Positions 1-9,367 are shown, counted from the first letter of the stretch. The stretch is 64,000 bases of DNA from Bifidobacterium breve (GCA_945860245.1 CAMAPO010000002.1:80288-144287); one strand, 5' to 3'. Notes: a model not told the origin generated them from the sequence alone. Program-made: numbers and translations.

Positions 1-657
1 TTCAATATGCCAACCTGGAAAGCCTTTACCCCACGGTGAATCCCAAACCATTTCAGTGCGATTTCCGGCAGATTTCCAAAGCGCCCAATCTGCGTGAAAA
101 CGCTTGTCACCTTCATCGCTGTATTCATAACGATGTCCTGGCTTTAACGAATCCAATTTATTTCCACTGATTGCGCCATAGCTTTCAACTGACCGAGCAT
201 CAAAGTAAACCGTGCCAACTTCAGTTGCATAGGCATGTCCGCTCGCTACTAATTGAGCGATCGATTGCAGCATCAGATCAATAGTTTCACTCGCCCTTGG
301 GTAGGAATCAGCTGGGAGGATATTAATTTTTGCTAAATCTTGATGGAATTTCTCTTCATATTTGCGGGCGATCTCAAATGGATCTTGCTTTTCTAACTTT
401 GCCTGTTGCAGCAATTTATCTTCATCTTGAAAATCTTCAGACATATGTCCAACATCGGTAATATTTTGAATGAAATTAACCTGGCGTCCTTCAAGTCTTA
501 AGACGCGGACAATTAGATCGGCAAGTAGAAAAGTTCGCAAATTACCTACGTGAGCATCTCTATATACCGTTGGACCGCAGCAGTAGATATTTACCGAACT
601 TCCATCAACCGGAATCACTTTTATTCCACGCGTCAAGGTGTCATAGATTGCGATCAT
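1..657 (-). CDS. cysS: Cysteinyl-tRNA synthetase, C-terminal part beyond the window
   Basis: Charges tRNA-Cys with cysteine in the cytoplasm. The first 219 residues are present; the gene runs off the left edge. The class I signature is seen early (CCGPTVYRDAHVGN, the HIGH-type motif with HVGN), followed by FIQNITDVGHMSED and, near the edge, SPWGKGFPGWHIE, the zinc/ATP-site region of this family. The related mycothiol enzyme MshC also carries a WHIE-like segment, but its signature reads differently around GPTVY, so CysS is preferred. The ATG overlaps the stop of the upstream GNAT gene (ATGA), which suggests translational coupling of the two. Confidence 0.9.
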   Translation of the reverse strand, partial: MIAIYDTLTRGIKVIPVDGSSVNIYCCGPTVYRDAHVGNLRTFLLADLIVRVLRLEGRQVNFIQNITDVGHMSEDFQDEDKLLQQAKLEKQDPFEIARKYEEKFHQDLAKINILPADSYPRASETIDLMLQSIAQLVASGHAYATEVGTVYFDARSVESYGAISGNKLDSLKPGHRYEYSDEGDKRFHADWALWKSAGNRTEMVWDSPWGKGFPGWHIE

Positions 658-1631
658 AATTTAACCGATTTATTAGCCAAGACGCGATACACAAACTTAT
701 GGTGTGTCCTAAACCCCATTGATTGATAGAGCGCAAGAGCTGCACCGTTTTCATCATCTACTTGTAAAGCGACTTTGGTAGCGCCATCATCTTTTGCAGC
801 AGCTAATAAATTAGCCATCAAAATCTTTGCCACTCCTTTACCCCGAAATGAAGGGCTAACAAATAACCTTGTGACAATTGACCAAGTACCAGCGGTTGCG
901 ATTCGCCCAATAGCAATAAGTTTCCCATCAGATTTCACTACTCCATAGCGAGCTGGATATCGCAGCATTATCTTTTCTAGCGGCTGATCTGAATTTAGCT
1001 CTAACCATAATTTCGATGGGTTATCCATCATTTCAACCACATAGCCAGGATTACTAGCGAGTTCTATTGAGCCGATATCTTTAATCAAGAAATTTGCATC
1101 TATCTTTATATTCCAGCCGACCTGCTCTAAATATCTATCCAATTCATCAAATATAGGCAAAGGAATACTAAAAGTTGGCCTTAGCTTTTTTTCGCGATAG
1201 GTACTTATTACTTCATTGACTGCGGCAGCGAGATCGACTGGAGGATCACCGATTGGGGCAGCGCCAATCGGTAGCACTGAATTAGCGCGCATACTAAATC
1301 CATCAGAGATGCGAAGTCGCCACCTTCCGTAATCGACGATTTCTTCTGCAGGCCACGTAAGATCGGAAAGTTCTTCTAACTCCATAATTCTTGCTGAAAG
1401 TGGCGCACCTTTTCCTGCTAAATCAGGGAGCGGTTTAATCTCGCGCCAAATTGCGATCTCATCTGGTGAAAAGGAGATCGACTGAGATTTAGAATTTATC
1501 AATTGCCGCTCACTCTGCAAGATTCCGACGATATCCCGAAATCCGCCGCCTGGTTCGCGCAGTCGTATAGTGACGCGTTTGCCGATCGCCCCAAGAAGTA
1601 ATGAGATGGATTCTTGGGATGCCTCGTTCAT
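654..1631 (-). CDS. GNAT family N-acetyltransferase (Rv0428c-like architecture)
   Basis: A 325-residue protein. Residues about 240-325 form a GNAT acetyl-CoA domain: IVTRLFVSPSFRGKGVAK is the R/QxxGxG/A-type pyrophosphate-binding motif A, followed by NGAALALYQSMGF, the usual C-terminal motif. The first 60-70 residues (GKRVTIRLREPGGGFRDIVGIL) look like a small beta-barrel/SH3-like domain, which some actinobacterial GNATs such as Rv0428c carry. Substrate is unknown. It lies upstream of and overlaps cysS by 4 bp, and is divergent from fdxA. A GNAT gene beside fdxA-dapC recurs in actinobacteria as far as I recall. MshD (mycothiol synthase) has two GNAT domains and does not fit. Confidence 0.75.
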   Translation of the reverse strand: MNEASQESISLLLGAIGKRVTIRLREPGGGFRDIVGILQSERQLINSKSQSISFSPDEIAIWREIKPLPDLAGKGAPLSARIMELEELSDLTWPAEEIVDYGRWRLRISDGFSMRANSVLPIGAAPIGDPPVDLAAAVNEVISTYREKKLRPTFSIPLPIFDELDRYLEQVGWNIKIDANFLIKDIGSIELASNPGYVVEMMDNPSKLWLELNSDQPLEKIMLRYPARYGVVKSDGKLIAIGRIATAGTWSIVTRLFVSPSFRGKGVAKILMANLLAAAKDDGATKVALQVDDENGAALALYQSMGFRTHHKFVYRVLANKSVKL

Positions 1632-1728
1632 ATCGATACTTTAATCGGGCAACGACGCCCACGCATGGTTAGAATAGGACCAAAATAAGTTGTACTTTGA
1701 GAGTGCTACCAAATCTGGAGGTTAGTTC

Positions 1729-2046
1729 GTGACCTATGTAATTGCCCAACCGTGCGTTGACGTGAAGGATAAATCCTGCATTGAGGAGTGCCCAGTTGAC
1801 TGCATCTATGAAGGAGCGCGTGCGCTCTATATCCAGCCTGATGAATGCGTCGATTGTGGCGCCTGCGAACCGGTCTGCCCAGTCGAAGCGATTTATTACG
1901 AAGATGATATTCCTTCGCAATGGAAAGACTCCACCAAGATAAATACTGAGTTCTTTGTTGAACTTGGTTCACCTGGTGGCGCTGCCAAAGTTGGCTTGAC
2001 TAATAGCGATCACCCAACAGTCGCCGCCCTTCCGCCTAAAGAATAA
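1729..2046 (+). CDS. fdxA: 7Fe ferredoxin (3Fe-4S/4Fe-4S)
   Basis: A small soluble electron carrier of 105 residues. Cysteines at 9, 17, 21, 25, 40, 43, 46 and 50 reproduce the seven-iron ferredoxin pattern offset by one from Azotobacter FdI: Cys9, 17 and 50 for the 3Fe-4S cluster and Cys21, 40, 43 and 46 for the 4Fe-4S cluster, with Cys25 left over. GTG is the start: a GGAGG ribosome site lies 6-10 bases upstream. The partner reductase or P450 is not shown by the context. The fdx-dapC order is the same as in Mycobacterium (Rv1177-Rv1178). Confidence 0.93.
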   Translation: MTYVIAQPCVDVKDKSCIEECPVDCIYEGARALYIQPDECVDCGACEPVCPVEAIYYEDDIPSQWKDSTKINTEFFVELGSPGGAAKVGLTNSDHPTVAALPPKE

Positions 2047-2075
2047 TTTAAGCAAAGCCAGCCAGACCTTAGATT

Positions 2076-3149
2076 ATGCGCCAACCACTGCCGGATTTTC
2101 CGTGGGATGCGCTTGCACCGTATGCAGAGAAAGCCCGCGCGCATGCATCAGGGATTATCGATCTCTCACAAGGAACCCCGGTTGATGCAACTCCCGAATT
2201 GATTCAAAACGCTTTGCGCGTGAGTTCTGATTCACCGCGCTATCCGGTAACCGCTGGCACAAAGGAGCTACAAGGCGCTATTCGTAATTGGGCAATTAAC
2301 CATCTGGGCGCATCAGGTGATTTTGATGTGCTTCCTGTCATAGGCTCTAAAGAGTTAGTGGCATGGTTACCGACGGTATTGGAAAGTAAGCAAGTTATCT
2401 ATCCCGAGGTGGCTTATCCAACTTATTTAGTTGGAGCACTATTGGCGCAGGCTGAACCTATCGCCGTCGGAGTGGATGCTAAAAGTTGGCCGAGCGCTGA
2501 TTTTGCTTGGATAAATACTCCAGCAAATCCGACAGGTCGCGTCCACTCTGAGACTGAACTATGTTCAGCAATTAACTGGGTGCGCAACAATCAAGCAGTT
2601 TTGGTCTGCGATGAGTGCTATATAGATTTTGGTGATACAACAGTTCCAACTTCACTTCTTAAATATACAGACGGTGATAACTCTAATATTTTGGTGGTGC
2701 ATTCGTTATCTAAGCGTTCCTCAATGGCTGGCTACCGTGGTGCATTCTTGATCGGTGACTCCAAGTTAATTGCGAAAATTCGTGAAGTTAGAAAACATGC
2801 GGGAATGATGGTTCCGCTACCAATTCAAAATTCTATGGTCGCAGCCCTTAGCGATGAAAAACATGTTGAGGAACAGCGTGCACGTTACAACTCGCGCCGC
2901 GCAAATCTAGCGCCAGCTCTGCAAGAAGCGGGTTTTAAAATTGATGAATCAGCAGCAGGACTTTATATATGGTGCACCCGATCTGAAGATTCATGGAAAT
3001 CGGTAGATTGGCTAGCTAGCCTCGGAATTTTGGCTACCCCCGGCACTTTCTATGGACCAAAAGGCGCTTCGCATATTCGCGTCGCTATGACTGCAACTGA
3101 TGTACAAATCGCCGATGCCGCAGCACGTATTCGGCAGGCCCTTAAATAA
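2076..3149 (+). CDS. dapC: Succinyldiaminopimelate aminotransferase (DapC)
   Basis: A fold-type I PLP aminotransferase of 357 residues, placed in lysine/meso-diaminopimelate synthesis, where it moves an amino group from glutamate to N-succinyl-2-amino-6-ketopimelate. Visible motifs: INTPANPTGR, the VCDECYIDF aspartate that contacts the PLP pyridine, and HSLSKRSSMAGYRGAF with the PLP lysine at residue 213. The length and the position directly after fdxA match actinobacterial DapC. Its stop shares one base with the next start (TAATG), so it is probably cotranscribed with the nucleotidyltransferase. Other class I aminotransferases cannot be excluded from motifs alone. Confidence 0.85.
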   Translation: MRQPLPDFPWDALAPYAEKARAHASGIIDLSQGTPVDATPELIQNALRVSSDSPRYPVTAGTKELQGAIRNWAINHLGASGDFDVLPVIGSKELVAWLPTVLESKQVIYPEVAYPTYLVGALLAQAEPIAVGVDAKSWPSADFAWINTPANPTGRVHSETELCSAINWVRNNQAVLVCDECYIDFGDTTVPTSLLKYTDGDNSNILVVHSLSKRSSMAGYRGAFLIGDSKLIAKIREVRKHAGMMVPLPIQNSMVAALSDEKHVEEQRARYNSRRANLAPALQEAGFKIDESAAGLYIWCTRSEDSWKSVDWLASLGILATPGTFYGPKGASHIRVAMTATDVQIADAAARIRQALK

Positions 3150-4117
3150 TGGCGATCGGCATTTTACTCGTCGGTGGAATGGGTACCCGTTTAAAACCAC
3201 TGACCAATCAGACGCCTAAGCCGATGTTGCCAGTTGCGGGCATGCCAGTGACAGAGCGACAATTACTTGCTGCAAAGAAAGCAGGAATTAACACCGTTAT
3301 CTTGGCTACTTCTTATCTCTCGGAAGTATTTACTCCTTACTTTGGTGATGGTTCAAAATGGGGAATGAAATTACTTTATGCAGTAGAAGAGCAACCACTT
3401 GGCACAGGTGGTGCAATACGTAATGCGGCTGCCCTTGTTGACTTTGCTGATTCCGCTGAAGAATTTGTAATACTCAACGGCGATATATTAAGTGGTCACA
3501 ATATTTCTGCGCAGCTCGATTTTCACAGGAGAAATCAAGCAGATGCTACGCTTCATTTAATTGAAGTTGCAGATGCCAGGGCATTTGGTTGCGTACCGAC
3601 AGATTCAAATGGGAGAGTCTTAGATTTTCTGGAAAAGATGGAGCGCCCAGTCACTAACGCTATAAACGCCGGCTGCTATATCTTCAACTCATCTGTAATT
3701 TCACAAATTCCAGAAAATACAGTTGTCAGTATTGAACGCGAAACCTTTCCCCAATTAGTTAAAAGCGGCCGCTCTGTATTTGGCTATAGCGAGCAGTCTT
3801 ACTGGCTAGACATTGGCACTCCATTTGCCCTCTTTCAAGGCTCCCGCGATATCGTCGGCGAAGGATTTCTAGTCGGCCAAGGAAGCCAAATTGGTGAGGG
3901 CTCAGTGATTACTGGTGGAACATCCATTGGCCAGAGTTCAACGATTGGCGCAAATTGCAGGATCACCAATTCGATTATCGGCGATGGGGTGCAAATTGGT
4001 AATAGCTGCACAATCTCCGATTCATTTATTCATCATCACTCACAGATCGCGGATAATTCAAAGACTCTCGGAAAATATATTTCACCAACAGAAAATCTGC
4101 CGATTTCAGCCCAATAA
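3149..4117 (+). CDS. Nucleotidyltransferase, probable mannose-1-phosphate guanylyltransferase
   Basis: A 322-residue sugar-1-phosphate nucleotidyltransferase, expected to make GDP-mannose (or a related NDP-sugar) for cell-envelope glycans. The N-terminus has the signature ILLVGGMGTRLKPLTNQTPKPMLP; VILNGDIL holds the metal-binding aspartate; NAGCYIFN and YWLDIGTP follow. From about residue 235 the chain becomes left-handed beta-helix hexapeptide repeats (GEGFLVGQGSQIGEGSVI and onward). The Mycobacterium counterpart is Rv3264c, which sits near whiB2, wbbL and the phosphomannomutase, the same group found just downstream here. Glucose- or mannose-specificity is inferred from that neighbourhood only. 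Confidence 0.75.
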   Translation: MAIGILLVGGMGTRLKPLTNQTPKPMLPVAGMPVTERQLLAAKKAGINTVILATSYLSEVFTPYFGDGSKWGMKLLYAVEEQPLGTGGAIRNAAALVDFADSAEEFVILNGDILSGHNISAQLDFHRRNQADATLHLIEVADARAFGCVPTDSNGRVLDFLEKMERPVTNAINAGCYIFNSSVISQIPENTVVSIERETFPQLVKSGRSVFGYSEQSYWLDIGTPFALFQGSRDIVGEGFLVGQGSQIGEGSVITGGTSIGQSSTIGANCRITNSIIGDGVQIGNSCTISDSFIHHHSQIADNSKTLGKYISPTENLPISAQ

Positions 4118-4183
4118 GTCGATAAATCTGCGTAAAAGAGATGAATTTGAGCGCAATTCTCTGATTTGGGTGCCGCCTTGGAC

Positions 4184-4212
4184 TTGACTAAAAGGGATTA
4201 CAAGCGTGTAAT
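4184..4212 (+). promoter_or_regulatory. Promoter of whiB2 with overlapping inverted repeat
   Basis: TTGACT (4184-4189) and TGTAAT (4207-4212) are spaced by exactly 17 bases, a good sigma-A type promoter. The -10 element is also the right arm of a perfect inverted repeat, ATTACA-AGCG-TGTAAT (4197-4212), which would let a repressor cover the -10. The ribosome site TTTAGGAG lies before the whiB2 ATG. The rest of 4118-4275 shows nothing else. Confidence 0.5.
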
Positions 4213-4275
4213 TCGTTATAGAGAAGTTACGTTCATATCGAGACGTGACCCCGAAGGTCTTTAGGAGATAAGTCA

Positions 4276-4584
4276 ATGCCGATTCGTCCAGACGCTACAC
4301 CTACTGGCAATCCAACAGCCCCTACTGCTGGCCCATCAATCAAATTAGCAAATGGAGAAAATGTTGAACTCTCCTGGCAAGAGCGCGCACTTTGCGCACA
4401 GACAGATCCAGAAGCATTCTTTCCTGAAAAGGGTGGATCGACTCGTGAAGCAAAACGCGTCTGCCTTTCTTGCGATGTTCGCCAAGAATGTTTGGAATAT
4501 GCGCTCGCACACGATGAGCGCTTTGGAATCTGGGGTGGACTCTCCGAACGTGAGCGTCGCCGTTTGAAGCGCCGCCCAGCGTAA
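4276..4584 (+). CDS. whiB2: WhiB-family iron-sulfur regulator, WhiB2 type
   Basis: A 102-residue Wbl protein: a 4Fe-4S cluster protein that usually works bound to the primary sigma factor. Four cysteines are visible (ALCAQTDPEAFFPE, then VCLSCDVRQEC), followed by the GIWGGLSERERR turn and a basic RRLKRRP tail. The WhiB2/WhmD paralogue controls septation in mycobacteria and streptomycetes; the assignment to WhiB2 rests on its position before an envelope glycosyltransferase, DUF3499 and the phosphomannomutase, as in Rv3260c. The first 35 residues are Pro/Thr-rich and probably disordered. An AGGAG site precedes the ATG. Confidence 0.85.
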   Translation: MPIRPDATPTGNPTAPTAGPSIKLANGENVELSWQERALCAQTDPEAFFPEKGGSTREAKRVCLSCDVRQECLEYALAHDERFGIWGGLSERERRRLKRRPA

Positions 4585-4589
4585 CTCTC

Positions 4590-7500
4590 ATGAGTTCACA
4601 TCGCGTCACTGCGATTCTTGTACTTCACGACGGTGCAACTTGGCTGCCCGAAGTTGTAACATCACTTGCTTCTCAGACTTATGAGATAGATCGAATCGTT
4701 GCCGTTGATACCGGTTCGATTGATTCTTCCGCGAAATTAGTTAAAGGTGCACGAATACCAGTTTTATCAATGGATCGTGATACCGGTTTTGGTGAAGCTA
4801 TTTATCACGCTCTTTCAACACTTCCTGCAATTGTTGATCCAGAACACGAATGGTTATGGATCATTCACGATGATTTATCAGTTCACCGAAAAGCGTTGGC
4901 AAATTTGATTGAAGAAGTAAAAACTCGTCCGAGCGTAGCAATGGCTGGTCCCAAACTTTTAGGGTGGCATGATCGAACACATCTATTAGAACTTGGAATC
5001 AGTATCGCAGCCAATGGAAATCGTTGGACCGGTCTTGAGCCAGCCGAATATGACCAAGGACAGCGAGATGGTGTCCACGAAGTTCTTGCAGTCAGCACAG
5101 CCGGTGCGCTAATTCGCAGAGATATTTTTGAGCAATTAGGTGGCTTTGATCCCAATCTCGATCTCTTTCGCGATGATGTAGATTTTGGATGGCGCCTTTA
5201 TTCTGCAGGCTATGCCGCGATCGCCGTATCTAGCGCTGTCGCATTTCACGCAGAAGCATCTGCAAATGAGCGACGCACCGTTGATGTCGCAGAAGCTTTT
5301 TTGCATCGTCCACTTTTATTAGATCGACGAAATGCCGCTTATGTTCTCTTATCCAATTCGTCGTGGTGGCGCTTACCTCTCCTGACCGTGCAACTTTTGA
5401 CGGGCTCAATTTTTCGTTCAATCGGGTTCTTATTTGCAAAATTACCTGGCTACGCCAGCGATGAGATTCTGGCAGTTGGAACTCTATTTATTCACCCCGG
5501 AGAATTATTTGAAGCGCGGAAAGCAAGACGAGCTCAGCGTTTAGTTCCAGCAGGTATTGCACTGAAGTTCATCCCGTCACGTTGGTCTCAGATTCGACAG
5601 TCTCTATCTAGATCAGCGGAATGGATACGATCTCAAGTCTTTCCAGATGAAATTAGCGAAATTCGTGATATCTCAATCTTGGATGAGAATTTAGATGAAG
5701 AAGATTTATTAACCCCGGCTTCAAATCGCAATTGGTTTTCACTGATCAAGCGTCCGCTAGTTGCTTTACCTATATTTCTTTTCTTACTGACTCTTATCTG
5801 GTCCCGTAATCGCTTTGGCTCGCTATCTGGAGGCGCTCTACCTGAACAACCAGCCGGCGTTAGCGATATTTGGAATACTTATTTCAGCGGCTGGCACTCG
5901 ATCGGGATGGGGACATCTGCGGCAGCGCCTACCTGGCTGGCCATGCTTGCAGCACTTGCTGTCCCATTCTTCGGAAATTTAAAGTTATTTATTGTGGTCC
6001 TATTCTTACTCACTCCACTGTTGATAGCAGGAACGGGATATTTGTTATTACGCAGGCTATCCAATAACCGTTGGTTAACTGCCTGCGCATCTTTACTTTA
6101 TGCAATTTCACCAGTTGCAATCTCAGCCATAAATTCAGGTCGCTTAAGTACGGTAGCCACCCTTATCCTGTTGCCACTATTTATAAATGCTTCCCAAGGA
6201 ATATTTGCCCTTGACCAATTTACGTGGCGGCGAATCTTTGGTCTCTCCCTCCTTAGTTCGGTCCTGTTGGCATTTTCACCAATCTTATTAGTAGCTGGCT
6301 TTTTATTTAGTGCTTTTGGAATACATCGTGATTACGCCGCAAGCGAGCGTGGGGTAAATGTAGAACTATTTAATCAACGCTTGTATCGGCGCATAGCGCT
6401 AGTAATTACCCCATTTCTAATCTGCGCTCCCTGGAGTTTTGAGTTGTTGCTTCAACCAAAACGTTTCTTTATGGACTCGGGATTTCTATTTCCAGGAGGC
6501 GGTCCGAACTTAGCTTTAATGGGAAACCCAGGTGGACCTGGGTCGTTACCAATTTATATAATTAGCCCACTAACTCTTGTTCTTGGTATTTCATTATTTT
6601 CTTCCACGAAAGCTCGTTTTATCGCTGAACTTGGGTTTATCTCGCTACTAGCGGGGATTTTATTGAGCACCGTATCGCTAACTGGCAACGGTTCATCTAT
6701 AGCAACCCCAATTTATGCTGGTTCACTTCTGGCTCTGACCACAATTGCTGCAATCAGTGCATCAGTAATTATGCTTGATAAATTACGGGAACGACTGATT
6801 ACGACAAATATAAACTTCCGCCATATATCAGCAGGAATACTTTTGATTATTACTGCGCTATACACGATCACCTCAATCTCTTGGGTAGTAGGCAGTGGCG
6901 CTAATTCACCTCTGCAAAGGGGGAAGAGTGTAGTTCTGCCAGCATTTCTTGCCGTGGAAAGCGATGCCAAAACTATGGTTATTCGCCCACGCGCAAATGG
7001 TCAAGAGGTATCTCTAAATTACTACATAGCTCGTGGTGGCGATGCCACGATTGCACAACCGGATATTGCACCCCCCGATAGAGAACAAATATCTAGCGCG
7101 GTACAAGAACTTGCTGATGGCAGTGGTTTAACTGCGAGTACGACTTTCGCTGTTCATGGAATTAAATATCTTTTCTTAAAGAGTCCAATTGATGAAAATA
7201 TTACACGCGTTATTGATGGCTTAGGAGGTTTTTCTAGGGCATCTTCGACAAGTGCAGGAATTGTCTGGAAAATTTCAGTAAATACAGGAGAAATTCTCTT
7301 CACCAATTCTTCTGGGAAAACCTCGGTAGTTCAGCAGGGCACGCTCGGCATCACCATAAATGAACCAGGTGAATTGACTCTGACTGAAAATTTCAGTCGT
7401 GGTTGGAGGGCGATGCAAGATGGTTTGCGCTTAGAACGCAAACGTAGTGTCGATGCCATGCCAATATTTATCGTCACTGAGCCCGGTTTGGTGACTTTAA

Positions 7501-7625
7501 TGTATGACGGAACTTCACGCCGTGCCTGGATCTCTTTTCAAATTGTTGTAATAGTCACTGTGATTGTTCTGGCGCTACCTGCAGGACGTCGGCGACGTGA
7601 GATCGAAGATGCGGAGTTAGCATGA
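4590..7625 (+). CDS. Large membrane glycosyltransferase (GT2 domain fused to a polytopic membrane region)
   Basis: A 1011-residue protein. Residues 1-260 are a GT-A glycosyltransferase family 2 domain (TAILVLHDGATWLPEV, DTGSIDSSAKLV, WIIHDDLSV, the GGFDPNLDLFRDDVDFGWR acceptor segment). A linker follows, then a block of about ten hydrophobic segments (residues about 390-770) and a C-terminal extracytoplasmic part, with a final transmembrane helix (VVIVTVIVLALPAG) and a basic tail. It probably adds a sugar to a lipid-linked or surface acceptor. It lies 5 bp after whiB2 and overlaps the DUF5719 gene by 4 bp. Streptomyces and mycobacterial loci carry a comparable large GT2 protein here. Acceptor and donor are unknown. 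Confidence 0.8.
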   Translation: MSSHRVTAILVLHDGATWLPEVVTSLASQTYEIDRIVAVDTGSIDSSAKLVKGARIPVLSMDRDTGFGEAIYHALSTLPAIVDPEHEWLWIIHDDLSVHRKALANLIEEVKTRPSVAMAGPKLLGWHDRTHLLELGISIAANGNRWTGLEPAEYDQGQRDGVHEVLAVSTAGALIRRDIFEQLGGFDPNLDLFRDDVDFGWRLYSAGYAAIAVSSAVAFHAEASANERRTVDVAEAFLHRPLLLDRRNAAYVLLSNSSWWRLPLLTVQLLTGSIFRSIGFLFAKLPGYASDEILAVGTLFIHPGELFEARKARRAQRLVPAGIALKFIPSRWSQIRQSLSRSAEWIRSQVFPDEISEIRDISILDENLDEEDLLTPASNRNWFSLIKRPLVALPIFLFLLTLIWSRNRFGSLSGGALPEQPAGVSDIWNTYFSGWHSIGMGTSAAAPTWLAMLAALAVPFFGNLKLFIVVLFLLTPLLIAGTGYLLLRRLSNNRWLTACASLLYAISPVAISAINSGRLSTVATLILLPLFINASQGIFALDQFTWRRIFGLSLLSSVLLAFSPILLVAGFLFSAFGIHRDYAASERGVNVELFNQRLYRRIALVITPFLICAPWSFELLLQPKRFFMDSGFLFPGGGPNLALMGNPGGPGSLPIYIISPLTLVLGISLFSSTKARFIAELGFISLLAGILLSTVSLTGNGSSIATPIYAGSLLALTTIAAISASVIMLDKLRERLITTNINFRHISAGILLIITALYTITSISWVVGSGANSPLQRGKSVVLPAFLAVESDAKTMVIRPRANGQEVSLNYYIARGGDATIAQPDIAPPDREQISSAVQELADGSGLTASTTFAVHGIKYLFLKSPIDENITRVIDGLGGFSRASSTSAGIVWKISVNTGEILFTNSSGKTSVVQQGTLGITINEPGELTLTENFSRGWRAMQDGLRLERKRSVDAMPIFIVTEPGLVTLMYDGTSRRAWISFQIVVIVTVIVLALPAGRRRREIEDAELA

Positions 7626-8935
7626 GATTTCAGCGCCCCACTCTTATTGTATTGTCCGCAGTCGCAGTCGTTTTAGCCGCTAACGGATTAAGTGCTGGCC
7701 TATCAAAGAGTGAGTTTTCAACAAATTTTCCAGCAGTCGTATGTCCTCCGACTCCAAGTAAGATAACAACTGCAATATCTTTTCCATCAAATAAGACACC
7801 ATTACGCAAGACTGGGACAAAGTCACTTTCTTTTGTTCCGGCGCAAACCCTGAGATATATGCAGGCAAAGGCGCCTGTCATAGCTGAATCTCAAGGTGTA
7901 ACGCCTGTTGTTTGGCAAATTCGCAAGGGAGTATGGGCTGGTGCAACTATCTGTTCATCGTTACAAAATGAACAATGGTTTGTTGGCGGCACAGCAGATG
8001 TCACCAGTAAAGGTAAAGTCTTAATTGTAAATAGTGGCCTCAGTTCTGCAATCGTTGATTTAGAAATCTGGAATGAAATCGGCGTCCAACCCACGAAGCC
8101 AATTACTCTGGAAGCTAATTCTTATCGTGAGTTTGGGTTAGATTCTCTTGCACCTGGCTCTCGTGAAATTGTTATTCATGCGCTAACGAGATCAGGTCGT
8201 GTGACAAGTTACTTATTGGATGAACGTGGGCGAGGGTTAAAGGCGCTCGGTGGAGATATCATAAACTTTGCCCCCAAAGCCACTAAAGAAATCTATATTC
8301 CTGCGGTACCGCATACCGTTCGTAAAATTGGTGCAAAATCTGTTGAGCTCGCGCACTCACTACGCTTACTTGTCCCGGGAGAACTAGATGCTCGCGTGAC
8401 TGTCAATGTTTTGTCGACTGATGGCAGTTTCATTCCATCCGGATTTGAAAATAAGATCGTAAAAGCTGGATCGGTCGTATCTGTAGTACTTAGCCCAAAC
8501 CTTCCAACGAGTAAATTTGGTTTACATATCTCGTCGGATCAGCCGCTTGTTGCCTCGGTGTATTCACAGACCTTTGCGCAGAAGAAAGCGGACTTTATTT
8601 GGAGTACATCTGCTCCAGAATTAACTCCAATCTCCTTGGCAATTTCTGGACTTTCTCCGCAACTTGTTTTCATAGGTGGAACAATCGCTGTTGATATCGA
8701 GCTATTCCTAGATAAAGGTAAGCGGAAAGTTGTCAAAGTTAGAGGTGATGAGATTGCAACCATCAAAATTCCAGATGGAATTCGGTCAATCACATTTATA
8801 AAGGTAGCAAAGGGAATTTATGGTGCTGGCTTAATCGCCACAAAGAGTGGATACGGATATTTCCCACTATCACCAGGAAGTGTTCTCGCTAAATCTTCAG
8901 TACCCCTATCAAATATTCGCGTCATAACTCCGTGA
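7622..8935 (+). CDS. DUF5719 family secreted or membrane-anchored protein
   Basis: 437 residues starting with a hydrophobic signal/anchor (TLIVLSAVAVVLAANGLSAGL). The remainder is beta-rich and Val/Ser-rich with no catalytic motif that I recognise; two cysteines (VVCPPTP and TICSSLQ) could form a disulfide. The family name comes from its fixed position after the large GT2 gene and before DUF3499 in actinobacteria; the ATGA overlap with the GT2 gene suggests the two act together, perhaps on a surface glycan. Function unknown. Confidence in the coding call is high, in the family name moderate. Confidence 0.7.
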   Translation: MRFQRPTLIVLSAVAVVLAANGLSAGLSKSEFSTNFPAVVCPPTPSKITTAISFPSNKTPLRKTGTKSLSFVPAQTLRYMQAKAPVIAESQGVTPVVWQIRKGVWAGATICSSLQNEQWFVGGTADVTSKGKVLIVNSGLSSAIVDLEIWNEIGVQPTKPITLEANSYREFGLDSLAPGSREIVIHALTRSGRVTSYLLDERGRGLKALGGDIINFAPKATKEIYIPAVPHTVRKIGAKSVELAHSLRLLVPGELDARVTVNVLSTDGSFIPSGFENKIVKAGSVVSVVLSPNLPTSKFGLHISSDQPLVASVYSQTFAQKKADFIWSTSAPELTPISLAISGLSPQLVFIGGTIAVDIELFLDKGKRKVVKVRGDEIATIKIPDGIRSITFIKVAKGIYGAGLIATKSGYGYFPLSPGSVLAKSSVPLSNIRVITP

Positions 8936-8977
8936 CAATCCCAGTTTTTCAGACCGATCCCCACTAGCCTTATAGGC

Positions 8978-9367
8978 ATGAGCAAGTTGGCTAGAACAGG
9001 GCGCAGCTGTTCGCGAGTTAGTTGTAGAAGTCTGGCTTCTATGACTCTGACTTACATTTATTCAGACTCAACCGCAGTGCTTGGCCCTTTAGCAACCTTT
9101 TCTGAACCTCACTCATACGATCTATGTGAAGTGCATGGTAAGCGCCTCACCGTTCCTAATGGTTGGAATGTAATTAAAGAAGAGAGTTCTCTGACAGATA
9201 TTGGACCAAGTGAGGACGATTTGATGGCGATCGCCGATGCAGTGCGTGAAGTAGCCAATTTGAATATGTCTCCTGACGGTTCTAACGCCGCAAGCACAGT
9301 TAAAAGCGCGAGTAGCCAAGAAGGACAGATTGGTCGCCGCGGCCACTTGCGGGCGGTTCCCTCTTAA
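8978..9367 (+). CDS. DUF3499 family protein (Rv3258c-like)
   Basis: 129 residues, cytoplasmic. The signature of the family is clear: CSRVSCRSLASMTLTYIY followed by DSTAVLGPLATFSEPHSYDLCEVHGKRL, with Cys12, Cys16, Cys47 and a histidine placed as a likely zinc site. The C-terminal third (PSDDLMAIADAVREVANL then Ser/Gly-rich) is poorly conserved. It sits between DUF5719 and the phosphomannomutase, as Rv3258c does in Mycobacterium. No biochemical role is known to me. Confidence 0.85.
   Translation: MSKLARTGRSCSRVSCRSLASMTLTYIYSDSTAVLGPLATFSEPHSYDLCEVHGKRLTVPNGWNVIKEESSLTDIGPSEDDLMAIADAVREVANLNMSPDGSNAASTVKSASSQEGQIGRRGHLRAVPS

Noticed and set aside
1669..1674. TAGAAT as promoter -10 of fdxA
   Set aside because: No -35 match at a proper distance; too weak to list.
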